Positions 44,451-53,627 of a stretch of DNA of 64,000 nt are shown in pieces. Source of the DNA: Allohoeflea poritis (lineage in GTDB: Bacteria; Pseudomonadota; Alphaproteobacteria; Rhizobiales; Rhizobiaceae); NCBI RefSeq assembly GCF_027889715.1, contig NZ_JAPJZH010000002.1:372001-436000 (forward strand). The letters are read 5' to 3'. A program made the position numbers and the translations under genes. Under the pieces are notes generated by a model that had not been told where the DNA came from, searched no databases, and was given only the letters and a program-made list of their open reading frames with translations. Each line of letters begins with the position of its first letter. Within the stretch, counting starts at the first letter, position 1.

Positions 44451-44489
44451 AGAGCCGCGGCATCGTTAACGTGCCGCGGCTCTCTTTAT
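44451..44489. terminator. Strong intrinsic terminator shared by the 46-residue gene and the lipoprotein hydrolase gene
   Basis: Perfect 12-base arms AGAGCCGCGGCA (44451-44462) and TGCCGCGGCTCT (44472-44483) with a 9-base loop, followed by CTTTATT on the plus strand. It ends the small plus-strand gene and overlaps the 3' end of the minus-strand hydrolase (44486). Confidence 0.9.
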
Positions 44490-45634
44490 TCGTTTGTAGG
44501 AAAGTGAACAACGTTCTCCGCGAACCTGGCGCCGCTATCCGCCGCCTGCGCCTGCGGGTAGTCGCTACGATCCTGCCCGAGCATCGCGAGATTGAGCCCC
44601 TCATCCTGAATGATCCGGATCAGCGTCGGCGAGCTCGCATAGACGCCGTGCTTCGTCAGGCCGCCATCCGGTACATTCGACAAATCGACAACGGTTATTC
44701 CGAGCGATTGCCATGTCGCGATCTCCTCGCCTTCGCCGACTCTCGGGGTTCCGCGCCGCACCAGCTGCGAGGCCCTCAGTGCCTGGTCTTTTGAGGAGAC
44801 GAACATGACGAAGGGATCGGGCAGCGGATCGATCTTGCCGACCTGCTCCTTGAACACATCGTTGTCGATGTCGGGTGCCGCCAGGACCAGCGCGCCGACC
44901 GATCGAAGCAGCTGTTTGTCTCCGCTGATGCTCGCTTGCCGCAGGGTTTCCATCGTAAGCAGCGTGCCCATGGAGTGTGCGACGATAAAAGTGCTGCGCG
45001 CCTTTGAACGCTGCAATAGTTTCAGGGTCCGGATGAGGCCGTCCCTGGCGTATTGGGCACTGTCCCGGTCGTAGAGATAACCTTGGAGTTTTCCGGCCGA
45101 CGGCCAGGAATAAGTGACCGGCACCGCCCGGACATTGTAATCCTTCCGCAATTGAGCGTGACGATAGACCGATTCGCCGAACTTGGTGTTGTATCCGTGC
45201 ACAAAAACGAAGGCGACACGTTCCTTCGGCGGGCGCTTGAGCATTTCCCTGTTGATGGCTTCTACAAAGGCGGTCTCGTCATCGAAGCTGTCCACGCGAA
45301 CGGCACCGAACTCCCTCGACGGATCGGGTACATCCGTCGGCCCGATGAGTTTCCCGACCTTGCGTTGCTTCGGCACCGAGACATCGATATCTGCGAAATG
45401 CAGCCGGTCGGCCCGTTCGCTGGAGAAACGCATCTCGTTCCGGTTTGTCGGCGCGCGCATAGTCGCGACAAAGACACGTTCGATATCGGCTATCTGCGTG
45501 TTTGCGGCCACCACCGGAACGTTCCATTCCGAGGTCGTGCAGGCCGAGCCGCCAAGTGGAACAATGATGATGCAAATCAGGCGAAATACATAAAATTCAC
45601 AAAAGCAATTTTTGACTGAGAACAGCGCTGGCAC
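44486..45634 (-). CDS. Lipoprotein alpha/beta hydrolase of the DUF900 family
   Basis: Predicted cell-envelope serine hydrolase, 382 residues, of the COG4782/DUF900 type. The N-terminus has a hydrophobic run and a lipobox LGGSAC with Cys32, so it is probably lipid-anchored. VFVHGYNTKF near 143-152 forms the oxyanion region, and the nucleophile is in VAHSMGTLL. A late His in LTKHGVYAS may complete the triad. The start is GTG 45634 with a G-run upstream. Substrate unknown. It is not in an obvious operon. Confidence 0.85.
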   Translation of the reverse strand: MPALFSVKNCFCEFYVFRLICIIIVPLGGSACTTSEWNVPVVAANTQIADIERVFVATMRAPTNRNEMRFSSERADRLHFADIDVSVPKQRKVGKLIGPTDVPDPSREFGAVRVDSFDDETAFVEAINREMLKRPPKERVAFVFVHGYNTKFGESVYRHAQLRKDYNVRAVPVTYSWPSAGKLQGYLYDRDSAQYARDGLIRTLKLLQRSKARSTFIVAHSMGTLLTMETLRQASISGDKQLLRSVGALVLAAPDIDNDVFKEQVGKIDPLPDPFVMFVSSKDQALRASQLVRRGTPRVGEGEEIATWQSLGITVVDLSNVPDGGLTKHGVYASSPTLIRIIQDEGLNLAMLGQDRSDYPQAQAADSGARFAENVVHFPTNE

Positions 45635-46063
45635 GTGATCCCCCCGCGTCAGAATATTCTCGCCCCCGGCCCGGCACGCTACGGCAAGGCTCCGGCCTCT
45701 GACAAATAAATTTTGTTTTCAGAAAGTGATGAAGTTGGCCGGCCGATTGGACCGCACTGAATCCGTTGGCGCAGTGGACGCGCGTGGCAGCATACCGGCA
45801 AATGGTCGCAAACCACGATGCAAATCGGAAATTGAACCCTGCGGTTTGATACGCGATGACCGCGCTACGGGACTTCCCGGGCGCGGTTTGACCACTTGGT
45901 TCGTGGCCCTTCGCAATTGGTCTGCGAAGATCGCTGGCACCCCGGTACGCAGTACCTGATCCGGAGCGGTCGACGGGTGACCCGCCGCAGATCTGTTCTA
46001 GGGGAATAACGTTACCGGACGGTTATTGAGACCTTAATCAAACCTAAATTCGGTGCTTTTGCG
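45635..46063. other. Intergenic region upstream of the hydrolase gene
   Basis: 429 bases. Short open frames exist on both strands but none has a ribosome site or protein-like composition. A small palindrome GGTACGCAGTACC lies near 45942-45954. The region probably holds the promoter of the hydrolase gene; no terminator for mmsB is evident. Confidence 0.5.
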
Positions 46064-46951
46064 TCATTTTTTTTCCTGCCCGCGCAGGAAATTGATGATA
46101 CCGGAAAAATCGGTGCCGCCCTCGCCGGCGGCGTTGAAGAGCGCATAGAGCTGCGCTGCGCTGGCACCGAGCGGCGTGACGGCCCCGGAACTTTGAGCCG
46201 CATCCTGGGCAAGTTTCAGGTCCTTGAGCATCAGCGCCGCCGCAAAGCCCGGCCTGTAGTCGTTGTTCGCCGGAGACGTCGGCACCGGCCCCGGCACCGG
46301 GCAATAGGTATTGATCGACCAGCACTGGCCCGACGATGTCGATGCGACGTCGAACAAGGCCTGATGCGACAGGCCGAGTTTCTCCGCCAAAACGAAGGCC
46401 TCTCCGGCGGCGATCATCGAAATGCCCAGGATCATGTTGTTGCAGATCTTGGCGGCCTGGCCGGCGCCGCCATCACCGCAGTGCACGATCCGCCCGGCCA
46501 TGGGATCGAGGATGGGTTCGGCCAGTTTGAATGCCTCATCCGAGCCGCCGGCCATGAAGGTCAGTGTTCCGGCCTCCGCACCGCCGACACCGCCGGACAC
46601 CGGCGCGTCGATGGAAAGCATGCCCTTCTCGGCGGCAAGCCCGTGCGCAAATCTCGCGCTGTCGACATCGATGGTCGAGCAGTCAATGAACAATGTCTGG
46701 GCCCGCGCCTTTTCAAGCACCTCGCCATAGACGGAAAGCACATGCTGGCCGGCGGGCAGCATCGTAATCACCACATCGGCATCCTCGACGGCAGCCAGCG
46801 CCGAATCGGCAATGGCAAGCCCGTTGGCGCTTGCTGTCTTGAGATTTTCAGCAACAAGATCGAAGCCGGTCACGTGCAGCCCCGCCCTGACCAGATTCGC
46901 GGCCATGGGATTTCCCATATTGCCGAGGCCGATAAACGCAATATTCGTCAT
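46064..46951 (-). CDS. mmsB: 3-Hydroxyisobutyrate dehydrogenase MmsB
   Basis: NAD-dependent dehydrogenase of valine breakdown (3-hydroxyisobutyrate to methylmalonate semialdehyde), 295 residues. The cofactor motif is FIGLGNMGNPMA (6-17). APVSGGVGGAEAGTL is the substrate motif, and the catalytic Lys is in GAGQAAKICNN. It lies 31 bases after the isobutyryl-CoA dehydrogenase gene and is probably co-transcribed with it. Confidence 0.93.
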   Translation of the reverse strand: MTNIAFIGLGNMGNPMAANLVRAGLHVTGFDLVAENLKTASANGLAIADSALAAVEDADVVITMLPAGQHVLSVYGEVLEKARAQTLFIDCSTIDVDSARFAHGLAAEKGMLSIDAPVSGGVGGAEAGTLTFMAGGSDEAFKLAEPILDPMAGRIVHCGDGGAGQAAKICNNMILGISMIAAGEAFVLAEKLGLSHQALFDVASTSSGQCWSINTYCPVPGPVPTSPANNDYRPGFAAALMLKDLKLAQDAAQSSGAVTPLGASAAQLYALFNAAGEGGTDFSGIINFLRGQEKK

Positions 46952-46982
46952 GTCCGCTCCTGCCCTTTGCTTTCAGTCGGTC

Positions 46983-48146
46983 CTACCGCGTCAAATGCCG
47001 CGCGATGATGACCCGCATGATTTCGTTGGTGCCTTCCAGGATCTGGTGGACGCGCAGGTCGCGCACCAGCTTCTCGACACCATAATCGGCCAGATAGCCG
47101 TATCCGCCAAAGAGTTGCAATGCGTCGTTGGCAATCTTGAAGCCGGTATCGGTGACATAGCGCTTGGCCATGGCCGACCAGGTTCCGGCATCGAACGCCT
47201 TTTGATCCAGCCGGTCGGCCGCCGCGTAGAGCAGCAGACGCGATGCCTCCAGTTCCGTCGCCATATCGGCCATCTTGAATTGCAGACCCTGGAACTGGTT
47301 GATCGTCTTGCCGAAGGCCTTGCGTTCCGACGTATAGTCCAGCGCCTTGTCGAGCGCCGACTGGGCACCGCCAAGCGAGCAAGCGGCAATGTTCAGCCGT
47401 CCGCCATCGAGCCCCGCCATAGCGATCTTGAAACCCATGCCCTCGTGATTGATGCAGTTTTCCGCCGGTACGCGGCAATTGTCGAAATTCACCTGGGCGG
47501 TCGGCTGGATGTGCCAGCCCATTTTCGATTCCGGCGCGCCGAAGGAAAGACCGGGCGCATCTTTCGGAATGACGAGGGCCGAAACCCCGGAGGCACCCTC
47601 GTCGCCCGTCCTGACCATGGCGACATAGATGTCGTTGACGCCGGCGCCGGAAATAAACTGCTTCGATCCGTTGATCACATAGCTGTCGCCGTCCCTGACG
47701 GCACGTGTCTTGAGCGCCGCCGCATCCGAACCCGAACCGGGTTCCGTCAGACAGTAGCTGGCGATCTGCTCCATCGAGGTGAGCCCCGGAAGAAACCGCT
47801 CGCGCAACTCTTGCGAGCCGAACTCGTCGATCATCCAGGCCGCCATGTTGTGGATCGAAATGAAACTGGAGAAGGCCGGACAGGCCTTGGCCAGCGCCTC
47901 GAAGATCACGACCGCGTCGAGGCGTCCGAGGCCGGAGCCGCCGACATCGTCGCCCACATAGATCCCGCCGAGGCCAAGCGGCGCGGTCTCGCGGATCACA
48001 TCGATCGGAAAATGCCTCGCCTGATCCCATTCCACCGCATTGGGCGCCACGCGGTCCGCCGCAAAAGCGGCGACCATTTCCTGGATGGCGCGTTGCTCGT
48101 CCGTCAGACCGAAACGGTCCTCGCGCGTTTCCACCGCTGCGTCCAT
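46983..48146 (-). CDS. Isobutyryl-CoA dehydrogenase (acyl-CoA dehydrogenase family)
   Basis: FAD-dependent acyl-CoA dehydrogenase, 387 residues. YCLTEPGSGSDAAALKT and the catalytic Glu in QILEGTNEIMRVIIARHL are typical. The closeness to human ACAD8 features and to mmsB suggests isobutyryl-CoA as the substrate in valine degradation; 2-methylbutyryl-CoA is the main alternative. Upstream near 48241 lies a TetR-like AACGACCGTT element. Confidence 0.88.
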   Translation of the reverse strand: MDAAVETREDRFGLTDEQRAIQEMVAAFAADRVAPNAVEWDQARHFPIDVIRETAPLGLGGIYVGDDVGGSGLGRLDAVVIFEALAKACPAFSSFISIHNMAAWMIDEFGSQELRERFLPGLTSMEQIASYCLTEPGSGSDAAALKTRAVRDGDSYVINGSKQFISGAGVNDIYVAMVRTGDEGASGVSALVIPKDAPGLSFGAPESKMGWHIQPTAQVNFDNCRVPAENCINHEGMGFKIAMAGLDGGRLNIAACSLGGAQSALDKALDYTSERKAFGKTINQFQGLQFKMADMATELEASRLLLYAAADRLDQKAFDAGTWSAMAKRYVTDTGFKIANDALQLFGGYGYLADYGVEKLVRDLRVHQILEGTNEIMRVIIARHLTR

Positions 48147-48275
48147 CGTCTGCCTCCCGAATCTATGCCGCGAAGGGTTTCAAGGCACCCTGCGGCTCAC
48201 GATTTGTCAGTGTAAACCGGTCGGCCACACAAAAACAAACAAACGACCGTTCATTTCCATCAAGCATTTTTGTTC

Positions 48276-48306
48276 AGCACGGTAAAGCCCGCACCGTGCT
48301 TTTTTG
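48276..48306 (+). terminator. Orphan intrinsic terminator
   Basis: Perfect 8-base arms AGCACGGT (48276-48283) and ACCGTGCT (48293-48300) followed by six T on the plus strand. No plus-strand gene ends here; the nearest gene to the left is leftward. It may end a small RNA made from within 48147-48275, or block antisense reading into the next gene. Confidence 0.75.
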
Positions 48307-48418
48307 ATCACACAAACCTCTGGACCGGTTTTATTGTTTGATCATATTGTACCCGACACTATTTGTCCGCAAACTTGACGCAGAGCTCGGTTGTACACAG
48401 TTGGAGAGCGAACGGTCC

Positions 48419-49030
48419 ATGCGACGGAACCCGATGCACAATCGCGACAGGCGCCCTCTTGGAGCGGGACGAGCAATATTTCTTGTTCTCGCGCTTGTCG
48501 GCCTGTCGGCCTGCACGAGCACGAGTTCGGGTCTGACGACCGTCTACTACAAGGTTCCAGGCACCACGGCCAGCCAGATCAACGAGCAGATCGCCCGGCG
48601 CGGCCCGCAGAACGGCCACGCGATCGGCACGACGGAAACGCGCATGACGCCGCGCGTCAAGACGGTACGGGAGGGCGATACCTGCCGCATCGAAACCGCC
48701 GAGATTGACCTTGATCTGCTTGTCACATTGCCGGAATGGTCGGAACTCAACAGGGCCGACGGACGGACCCGTTCCGCTTTCGAGGCACTCAGCAAGCATG
48801 TCGAATGGCACGAACAGCAGCATGTCGACATATCGAAGAAGCACAAAAGCCTGATCGAGAACTCACTCGTCGCCATTCCGCCGCAGAAATCCTGCCGCCA
48901 GTTGATGACGAAGGCACGTGCCCTCTTCCGGGCGATGTTCGAGGAGCACAACCGCGAACAGCGCGCATTCGATGCATCCGAGCGCGAAGCCATCGAACGG
49001 CGCCTGCGTTCACTTGGCTATCTCAGCTGA
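48419..49030 (+). CDS. Lipoprotein with DUF922 metallopeptidase-like domain
   Basis: 203 residues from ATG 48419, with GGAGAG ten bases upstream; a TTG 27 codons earlier is unlikely. A signal peptide ends at the lipobox VGLSAC (Cys32). The DUF922 domain contains WHEQQHVDI with His131 and His135 (HExxH type), suggesting a zinc peptidase fold, although catalysis is unproven for the family. The C-terminal 50 residues are helical and charged. It stands alone, convergent on the formate dehydrogenase gene. Confidence 0.85.
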   Translation: MRRNPMHNRDRRPLGAGRAIFLVLALVGLSACTSTSSGLTTVYYKVPGTTASQINEQIARRGPQNGHAIGTTETRMTPRVKTVREGDTCRIETAEIDLDLLVTLPEWSELNRADGRTRSAFEALSKHVEWHEQQHVDISKKHKSLIENSLVAIPPQKSCRQLMTKARALFRAMFEEHNREQRAFDASEREAIERRLRSLGYLS

Positions 49031-49051
49031 CCGGCCGCGACCGGAAAAAAC

Positions 49052-51841
49052 TCACTCCGCGGCATCCGCCGCCGAGATCGCCTCGATTTTCGCAGCACAG
49101 TATTTGAACTCGGGAATTTTTCCGAAAGGGTCCAGCTTCGGATTGGTCAGCCGGTTGGCCGGGCTTTCATTGAAGCAGAACGGCATGAAGATCATGCCGT
49201 CGGCGACCTCCCGGTCCGACCGCAAGACCGCCTCGACGATACCCCGCCGCGTTTCGACGGCGACCATCTGCCCGGCCTCAAGCCCCTGGCGTTCGATCTC
49301 GTAAGGGTTCATCACGGCAATCCCCTGCGGCTCGATCTCGTCGAGGACGCCCGAGCGGCGGGTCATGGCGCCGGTATGCCAGTGCTCCAGCAGACGTCCG
49401 GTCGTCAGAACCAGCGGAAACTGCTCGTCCGGCACTTCGTCAGGCGGCAGCAAGTCGGCCGGAACGATCTTGCCCCGCCCGTCAGCAGTCGGGAAGCCTT
49501 CGCGGAAGATCACTTCATTGCCGGGCCGGTCGACGGCATCGGCCGGATAGGTGACCGAATCTTCCTGTTCGAGCCGCTCCCAGGGAATGTTGTTGAGGGA
49601 CGGCATGACGGACGCCATTTCCGTGTAGACGTCGGAAATATGCCCGTAGTCCCAGCCCAGACCGATGCCCTTCGCCAGGGCCGCGATCAGTTCCCAGTCC
49701 TGACGCGCTTCGCCCGGCGGATCGAGCGCTGGCCGGCCGATCTGCACCTGTCGGTTCGTGTTCGTATAGGTTCCGAGCTTTTCGGCATGCGCCGACGCCG
49801 GCAGCACCACATCGGCGTGCCACGCCGTCTCCGTCAGGAAGATATCCTGCACCACGAGATGATCGAGCGCCGCCAGCGCCGCACGCGCGTGCTGTTGGTC
49901 CGGATCCGACATCGCCGGATTCTCGCCCATGATGTACATGCCCTTGATCTTGCCATCGAGGATCGCGTCGACGATCTCGACAACCGTCAGGCCCTTCACC
50001 GGATCGAGCGAACGTCCCCACAGATCCTCGTATCCGCTGCGTATGTCGACATTCTCGACAGATCTGTAATCCGGGAAGAACATCGGGATGAGCCCCGCAT
50101 CCGATGCGCCCTGGACATTGTTCTGGCCGCGCAGCGGATGCAGACCTGTGCCGGGGCGCCCGACATGACCCGTGGTCAGCGCCAGCGCGATCAGGCAACG
50201 CGAATTATCGGTCCCGTGGGTGTGCTGGGAGATACCCATGCCCCAGAAGATGATCGAGCGCTCCGAGGTCGCGTAGGTGCGCGCCACGTCCCGCAGCGTT
50301 TCGGCGTCGATACCGCAGACCTCGGCCATGGCTTCGGGCGTGAAGTCCTTGACCTTCTCCTTCAACGCCTCGAAGCCCGAGACATTGGCCTGGATATACT
50401 GCTCGTCATAGAGCTGTTCGGTGACGATCACGTTGAGCATGGCGTTCAGCATCGCCACATCGCTGCCGGGCTTGAACTGCAGCGCATGCGTTGCATGGCG
50501 CATCAGCCCCTGGCGGCGCGGGTCCATGACGATGAGCTGCTTGCCCTGCTTGACCGCCTGTTTGAAATAGGTCGCCGCGACTGGATGGTTGGTTGCCGGC
50601 CGCGCGCCGATCACGACGATGCAGTCGGATTTCATGGCATCCGTGAACGGCGCGGAGACAGCGCCGGAGCCGACGCCTTCCAGCAATGCGGCAACCGAGG
50701 ATGCGTGGCAGAGCCGCGTACAGTGGTCGACATTGTTGGTCCCGAAACCCTCGCGGATGAGCTTCTGGAAAAGATAGGCTTCCTCATTGGAGCCCTTGGC
50801 CGATCCGAAACCGGCCAGCGCGCTTCCGCCGTCGCGATCAAGGATGGTCTTCAGCCCGCTCGCGGCTTTTTCGAGGGCCTCTTCCCAGCTCGCCTCGCGG
50901 AAGATCGTCAGCGGATCGACCCCGCGCAGGTCCATGTCACCGGCCTTCGGTGCATCGTCACGGCGGATGAGCGGCTTGGTCAGCCGGTCGGGCGAATGCA
51001 CATAATCGAAACCGAAACGTCCCTTGACGCACAGGCGATTCTCGTTCGCCGGACCGTCACGACCGTCGACCTGGACGATGCGGTTGTCCTTCACGGCAAC
51101 GCTCGTCTGGCAGCCCACACCGCAGAACGGGCACACGCTATCGACCACCTTGTCGAAGGCCTGGACGTCCCTCCTGGTGTTGCTTTCATCCATCAGCGTT
51201 TTTTCATAGAGCGCACCGGTCGGACAGGCCTGCACGCATTCGCCGCAACTCACGCAGGTCGACAGTCCCATCGGGTCGTGGATGTCGAACACCGGCACGG
51301 AATGATTTCCGCGCCCGGCCATGCCGATCACGTCATTGACCTGAACTTCCCGGCAGGCGCGCACGCAGGCGCCGCAGGTGATGCAGGCATCCAGATTGAC
51401 GGCGATCGCCGGGTTGGAGACATCGAAGCCGCGATCCATGCCGCCATCGGCAAATTTCGACGGAAACCGGTCCGATCCGTTGATGCCCATGGACGACGCC
51501 CAATCCCAGAACGCCGACTGGTTGTCCGGGCTTTCCTCCTGCGGCCGCATATCGCTGGCAAGCAGTTCGAACACCATGTGACGGGATTTTTCCGCCCGCT
51601 CCGTATCGGTGCGCACGACCATCCCGTCGGTCGGTTTGCGGATGCAGGAGGCGGCAAGCGTGCGCTCCCCCTCAATATCGACCATGCAGGCGCGGCAGTT
51701 CCCGTCGGGCCTGTATCCGGGCTGATCAAGGTGGCACAGATGCGGGATTCGGGTGCCTTCCCGCTTCGCCACGTCCCAGATACTCTCGTCCTCGGCCGCC
51801 GTTACGGTCTTGCCGTCAAGGCTGAACGTTACATCCGTCAT
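49052..51841 (-). CDS. fdhA: NAD-dependent formate dehydrogenase alpha subunit (Mo/W-bis-MGD)
   Basis: Catalytic subunit of a cytoplasmic formate dehydrogenase, 929 residues. In order: an N-terminal [2Fe-2S] domain (Cys36, 49, 52, 66), a His/Cys [4Fe-4S] stretch, a two-cluster ferredoxin domain (about 153-206), CPFCGVGC (237-244) for the proximal [4Fe-4S] cluster, and the MGD-binding catalytic part. The active residue is Cys378 followed by His in HCTRLCHASS, so it is a Cys enzyme, not selenocysteine. Size and the two-gene set resemble the tungsten FDH1 of Methylobacterium. Whether the metal here is Mo or W is unknown. ATG 51841 has GAGG ten bases upstream; a GTG two codons earlier is possible. 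Confidence 0.93.
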   Translation of the reverse strand: MTDVTFSLDGKTVTAAEDESIWDVAKREGTRIPHLCHLDQPGYRPDGNCRACMVDIEGERTLAASCIRKPTDGMVVRTDTERAEKSRHMVFELLASDMRPQEESPDNQSAFWDWASSMGINGSDRFPSKFADGGMDRGFDVSNPAIAVNLDACITCGACVRACREVQVNDVIGMAGRGNHSVPVFDIHDPMGLSTCVSCGECVQACPTGALYEKTLMDESNTRRDVQAFDKVVDSVCPFCGVGCQTSVAVKDNRIVQVDGRDGPANENRLCVKGRFGFDYVHSPDRLTKPLIRRDDAPKAGDMDLRGVDPLTIFREASWEEALEKAASGLKTILDRDGGSALAGFGSAKGSNEEAYLFQKLIREGFGTNNVDHCTRLCHASSVAALLEGVGSGAVSAPFTDAMKSDCIVVIGARPATNHPVAATYFKQAVKQGKQLIVMDPRRQGLMRHATHALQFKPGSDVAMLNAMLNVIVTEQLYDEQYIQANVSGFEALKEKVKDFTPEAMAEVCGIDAETLRDVARTYATSERSIIFWGMGISQHTHGTDNSRCLIALALTTGHVGRPGTGLHPLRGQNNVQGASDAGLIPMFFPDYRSVENVDIRSGYEDLWGRSLDPVKGLTVVEIVDAILDGKIKGMYIMGENPAMSDPDQQHARAALAALDHLVVQDIFLTETAWHADVVLPASAHAEKLGTYTNTNRQVQIGRPALDPPGEARQDWELIAALAKGIGLGWDYGHISDVYTEMASVMPSLNNIPWERLEQEDSVTYPADAVDRPGNEVIFREGFPTADGRGKIVPADLLPPDEVPDEQFPLVLTTGRLLEHWHTGAMTRRSGVLDEIEPQGIAVMNPYEIERQGLEAGQMVAVETRRGIVEAVLRSDREVADGMIFMPFCFNESPANRLTNPKLDPFGKIPEFKYCAAKIEAISAADAAE

Positions 51842-51950
51842 CTGCACGCTTCCTCAGAAAACACCAAACCGTTTGGGCTCTTCTTAACATAGTGCTCGCC
51901 AGCACCGGTGACCGCTCCAGATACGAACAAACAGCTGGCCAACCCGGGCA

Positions 51951-53627
51951 CTACAACTCATCCCTGAAATGGACCAGCAAATGGTTGACCGGGTTGGGCG
52001 CGGCCTGCCCGAGCCCGCAAATCGACGCATCCCGCATCACGGCCTCGAGGTCGCGGATCGCGGCTTCGTCGAGCGCCCCGTCACGTTCCAGGAGCGTCAC
52101 CATCTTTTCCGTGCCGCCACGACAGGGCGTGCACTGTCCGCAGCTTTCATGCTTGAAGAACTTCAGAAGGTTCAGCGTTGCTTCCTTCACGCTGTCCTTG
52201 TCCGACAGGACGACCACCGCATGCGAGCCCACGAATGCGTCCGCATCGGCCAGTTCGCCGCCGAAATCGAGGGGAATCTTGTCCATGTTGGCCGGAAGAA
52301 TGCCGCCTGACGCACCGCCCGGAAGGTAGGCTTTGAACGCGTGGCCCTCCGCCATTCCGCCGCAATAGTCGTCGATCAGTTCCCGGATGGTGATCCCGGC
52401 CGGAGCGAGTTTCACGCCCGGCTCCTTGACCCGGCCGGAAACCGACCAGGATCGCGGTCCGGGATGGCCGGGCTTGCCCTGATCGGCAAACCACTTTGCG
52501 CCGTTTTCGACAATGTCGCGGATCCACCAGAGCGTCTCGACATTGTGGTTCAGCGTCGGGCGGCCGAACAGTCCGACCTCGGCAATATAAGGCGGACGGT
52601 GACGCGGCAGGCCGCGCTTGCCCTCGATGCTTTCGATCATCGCGCTCTCTTCGCCGCAGATATAGGCGCCCGCACCCCGGCGAAGCTCGATGAAACCGGG
52701 CGCGATGATCCCCGCCTCCTCCAAGGCCGCAATTTCGGTCCGCAGGATTTCGAGCACCGCCGGATATTCGTCGCGCATATAGAAATAGATGCGTTCTGCC
52801 TCGACCGCATGGGCGGCGATGAGCGCACCTTCCAGTGTGCGGTGCGGATCGCTCTCAAGCAGGTAACGATCCTTGAAGGTTCCCGGCTCGCCCTCGTCGC
52901 CATTGACGGTCATCAGCCGGGGTCCGTCGTAGGAGCGTACAAAGCCCCATTTCTTTCCTGCCGGAAATCCCGCGCCGCCGAGGCCGCGCAGGCCGGCATC
53001 GGAGAGCGCGTCGATCAGCGCCTGCGCCCCGATCTCGCCCGATCTGACTTTCCCGTAGAGCGCGTAGCCGCCATATTCCTGATAGGCGAACAGATTGATG
53101 TATTCCGGCACCTCGGTGTCGAAACCGCCTTCACTGGCGAGCTGCAGCAGGCCGTCCGGCGTCGCATGATCCACTTCCCGATCACCGAGGCGGGCCGCGG
53201 GCGCCGTGTCGCAACGCCCCATGCAGGGCGCGCGCGCTATCCGGATCAGGGACGGATCGACACCCGTTTCGAGCGCCGCGATCAGCGTCTCGGAGCCAGC
53301 CATCATGCAGGACAGGGAATCGCAAACGCGAATGGTCAGCGGCGCGGGCGCATCCTCCCCTTCCCTGACCACATCGAAATGGTCGTAAAAGGATGCCACC
53401 TCGTAAATCTCCGCCTGTGGCAGCCCCATGAGTTCGGCCAGCGCTCTTATGTGCGCTGCGGAGAGACAACCATAGGTATCCTGGATCTTGTGGAGAAACT
53501 CGATAAGCAGATCGCGGCGCAGTTCCTGACCTTCGAAAAGGCCACGCATATCCTCAAGCGCCGCATCATCCAGCGGGCGCCCCTTGGGCCCGCGATCGCG
53601 TCGCTTGACACTGACATGCTTGTTCAT
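51951..53627 (-). CDS. fdhB: NAD-dependent formate dehydrogenase beta subunit (NuoE-NuoF fusion)
   Basis: 558 residues. Residues 20-160 are a NuoE-like thioredoxin-fold [2Fe-2S] domain with Cys102, 107, 135 and 139. Residues 185-545 are NuoF-like, with LRGLGGAGFPAGKKW for NADH/FMN and the [4Fe-4S] motif CGQCTPCRGG near the C-terminus. The fusion lets one protein pass electrons to NAD+. It is the promoter-proximal gene; 109 bases separate it from fdhA. It diverges from the betaine-type transporter, which hints at a common substrate economy (methyl groups to formate to CO2). Confidence 0.92.
   Translation of the reverse strand: MNKHVSVKRRDRGPKGRPLDDAALEDMRGLFEGQELRRDLLIEFLHKIQDTYGCLSAAHIRALAELMGLPQAEIYEVASFYDHFDVVREGEDAPAPLTIRVCDSLSCMMAGSETLIAALETGVDPSLIRIARAPCMGRCDTAPAARLGDREVDHATPDGLLQLASEGGFDTEVPEYINLFAYQEYGGYALYGKVRSGEIGAQALIDALSDAGLRGLGGAGFPAGKKWGFVRSYDGPRLMTVNGDEGEPGTFKDRYLLESDPHRTLEGALIAAHAVEAERIYFYMRDEYPAVLEILRTEIAALEEAGIIAPGFIELRRGAGAYICGEESAMIESIEGKRGLPRHRPPYIAEVGLFGRPTLNHNVETLWWIRDIVENGAKWFADQGKPGHPGPRSWSVSGRVKEPGVKLAPAGITIRELIDDYCGGMAEGHAFKAYLPGGASGGILPANMDKIPLDFGGELADADAFVGSHAVVVLSDKDSVKEATLNLLKFFKHESCGQCTPCRGGTEKMVTLLERDGALDEAAIRDLEAVMRDASICGLGQAAPNPVNHLLVHFRDEL

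Noticed and set aside
45726-45959. Open frames of about 75 codons in the gap upstream of the hydrolase gene
   Set aside because: No ribosome site, frames on both strands overlap and composition is not protein-like.
49376-51892. Very long open frame (838 codons) on the plus strand opposite fdhA
   Set aside because: Rich in Arg, His, Asp and Ala with no domain; it mirrors the codon bias of the GC-rich real gene on the other strand. The same holds for long antisense frames opposite cobN (35917-38397) and the ketosynthase/dehydrogenase genes (13200-15530).
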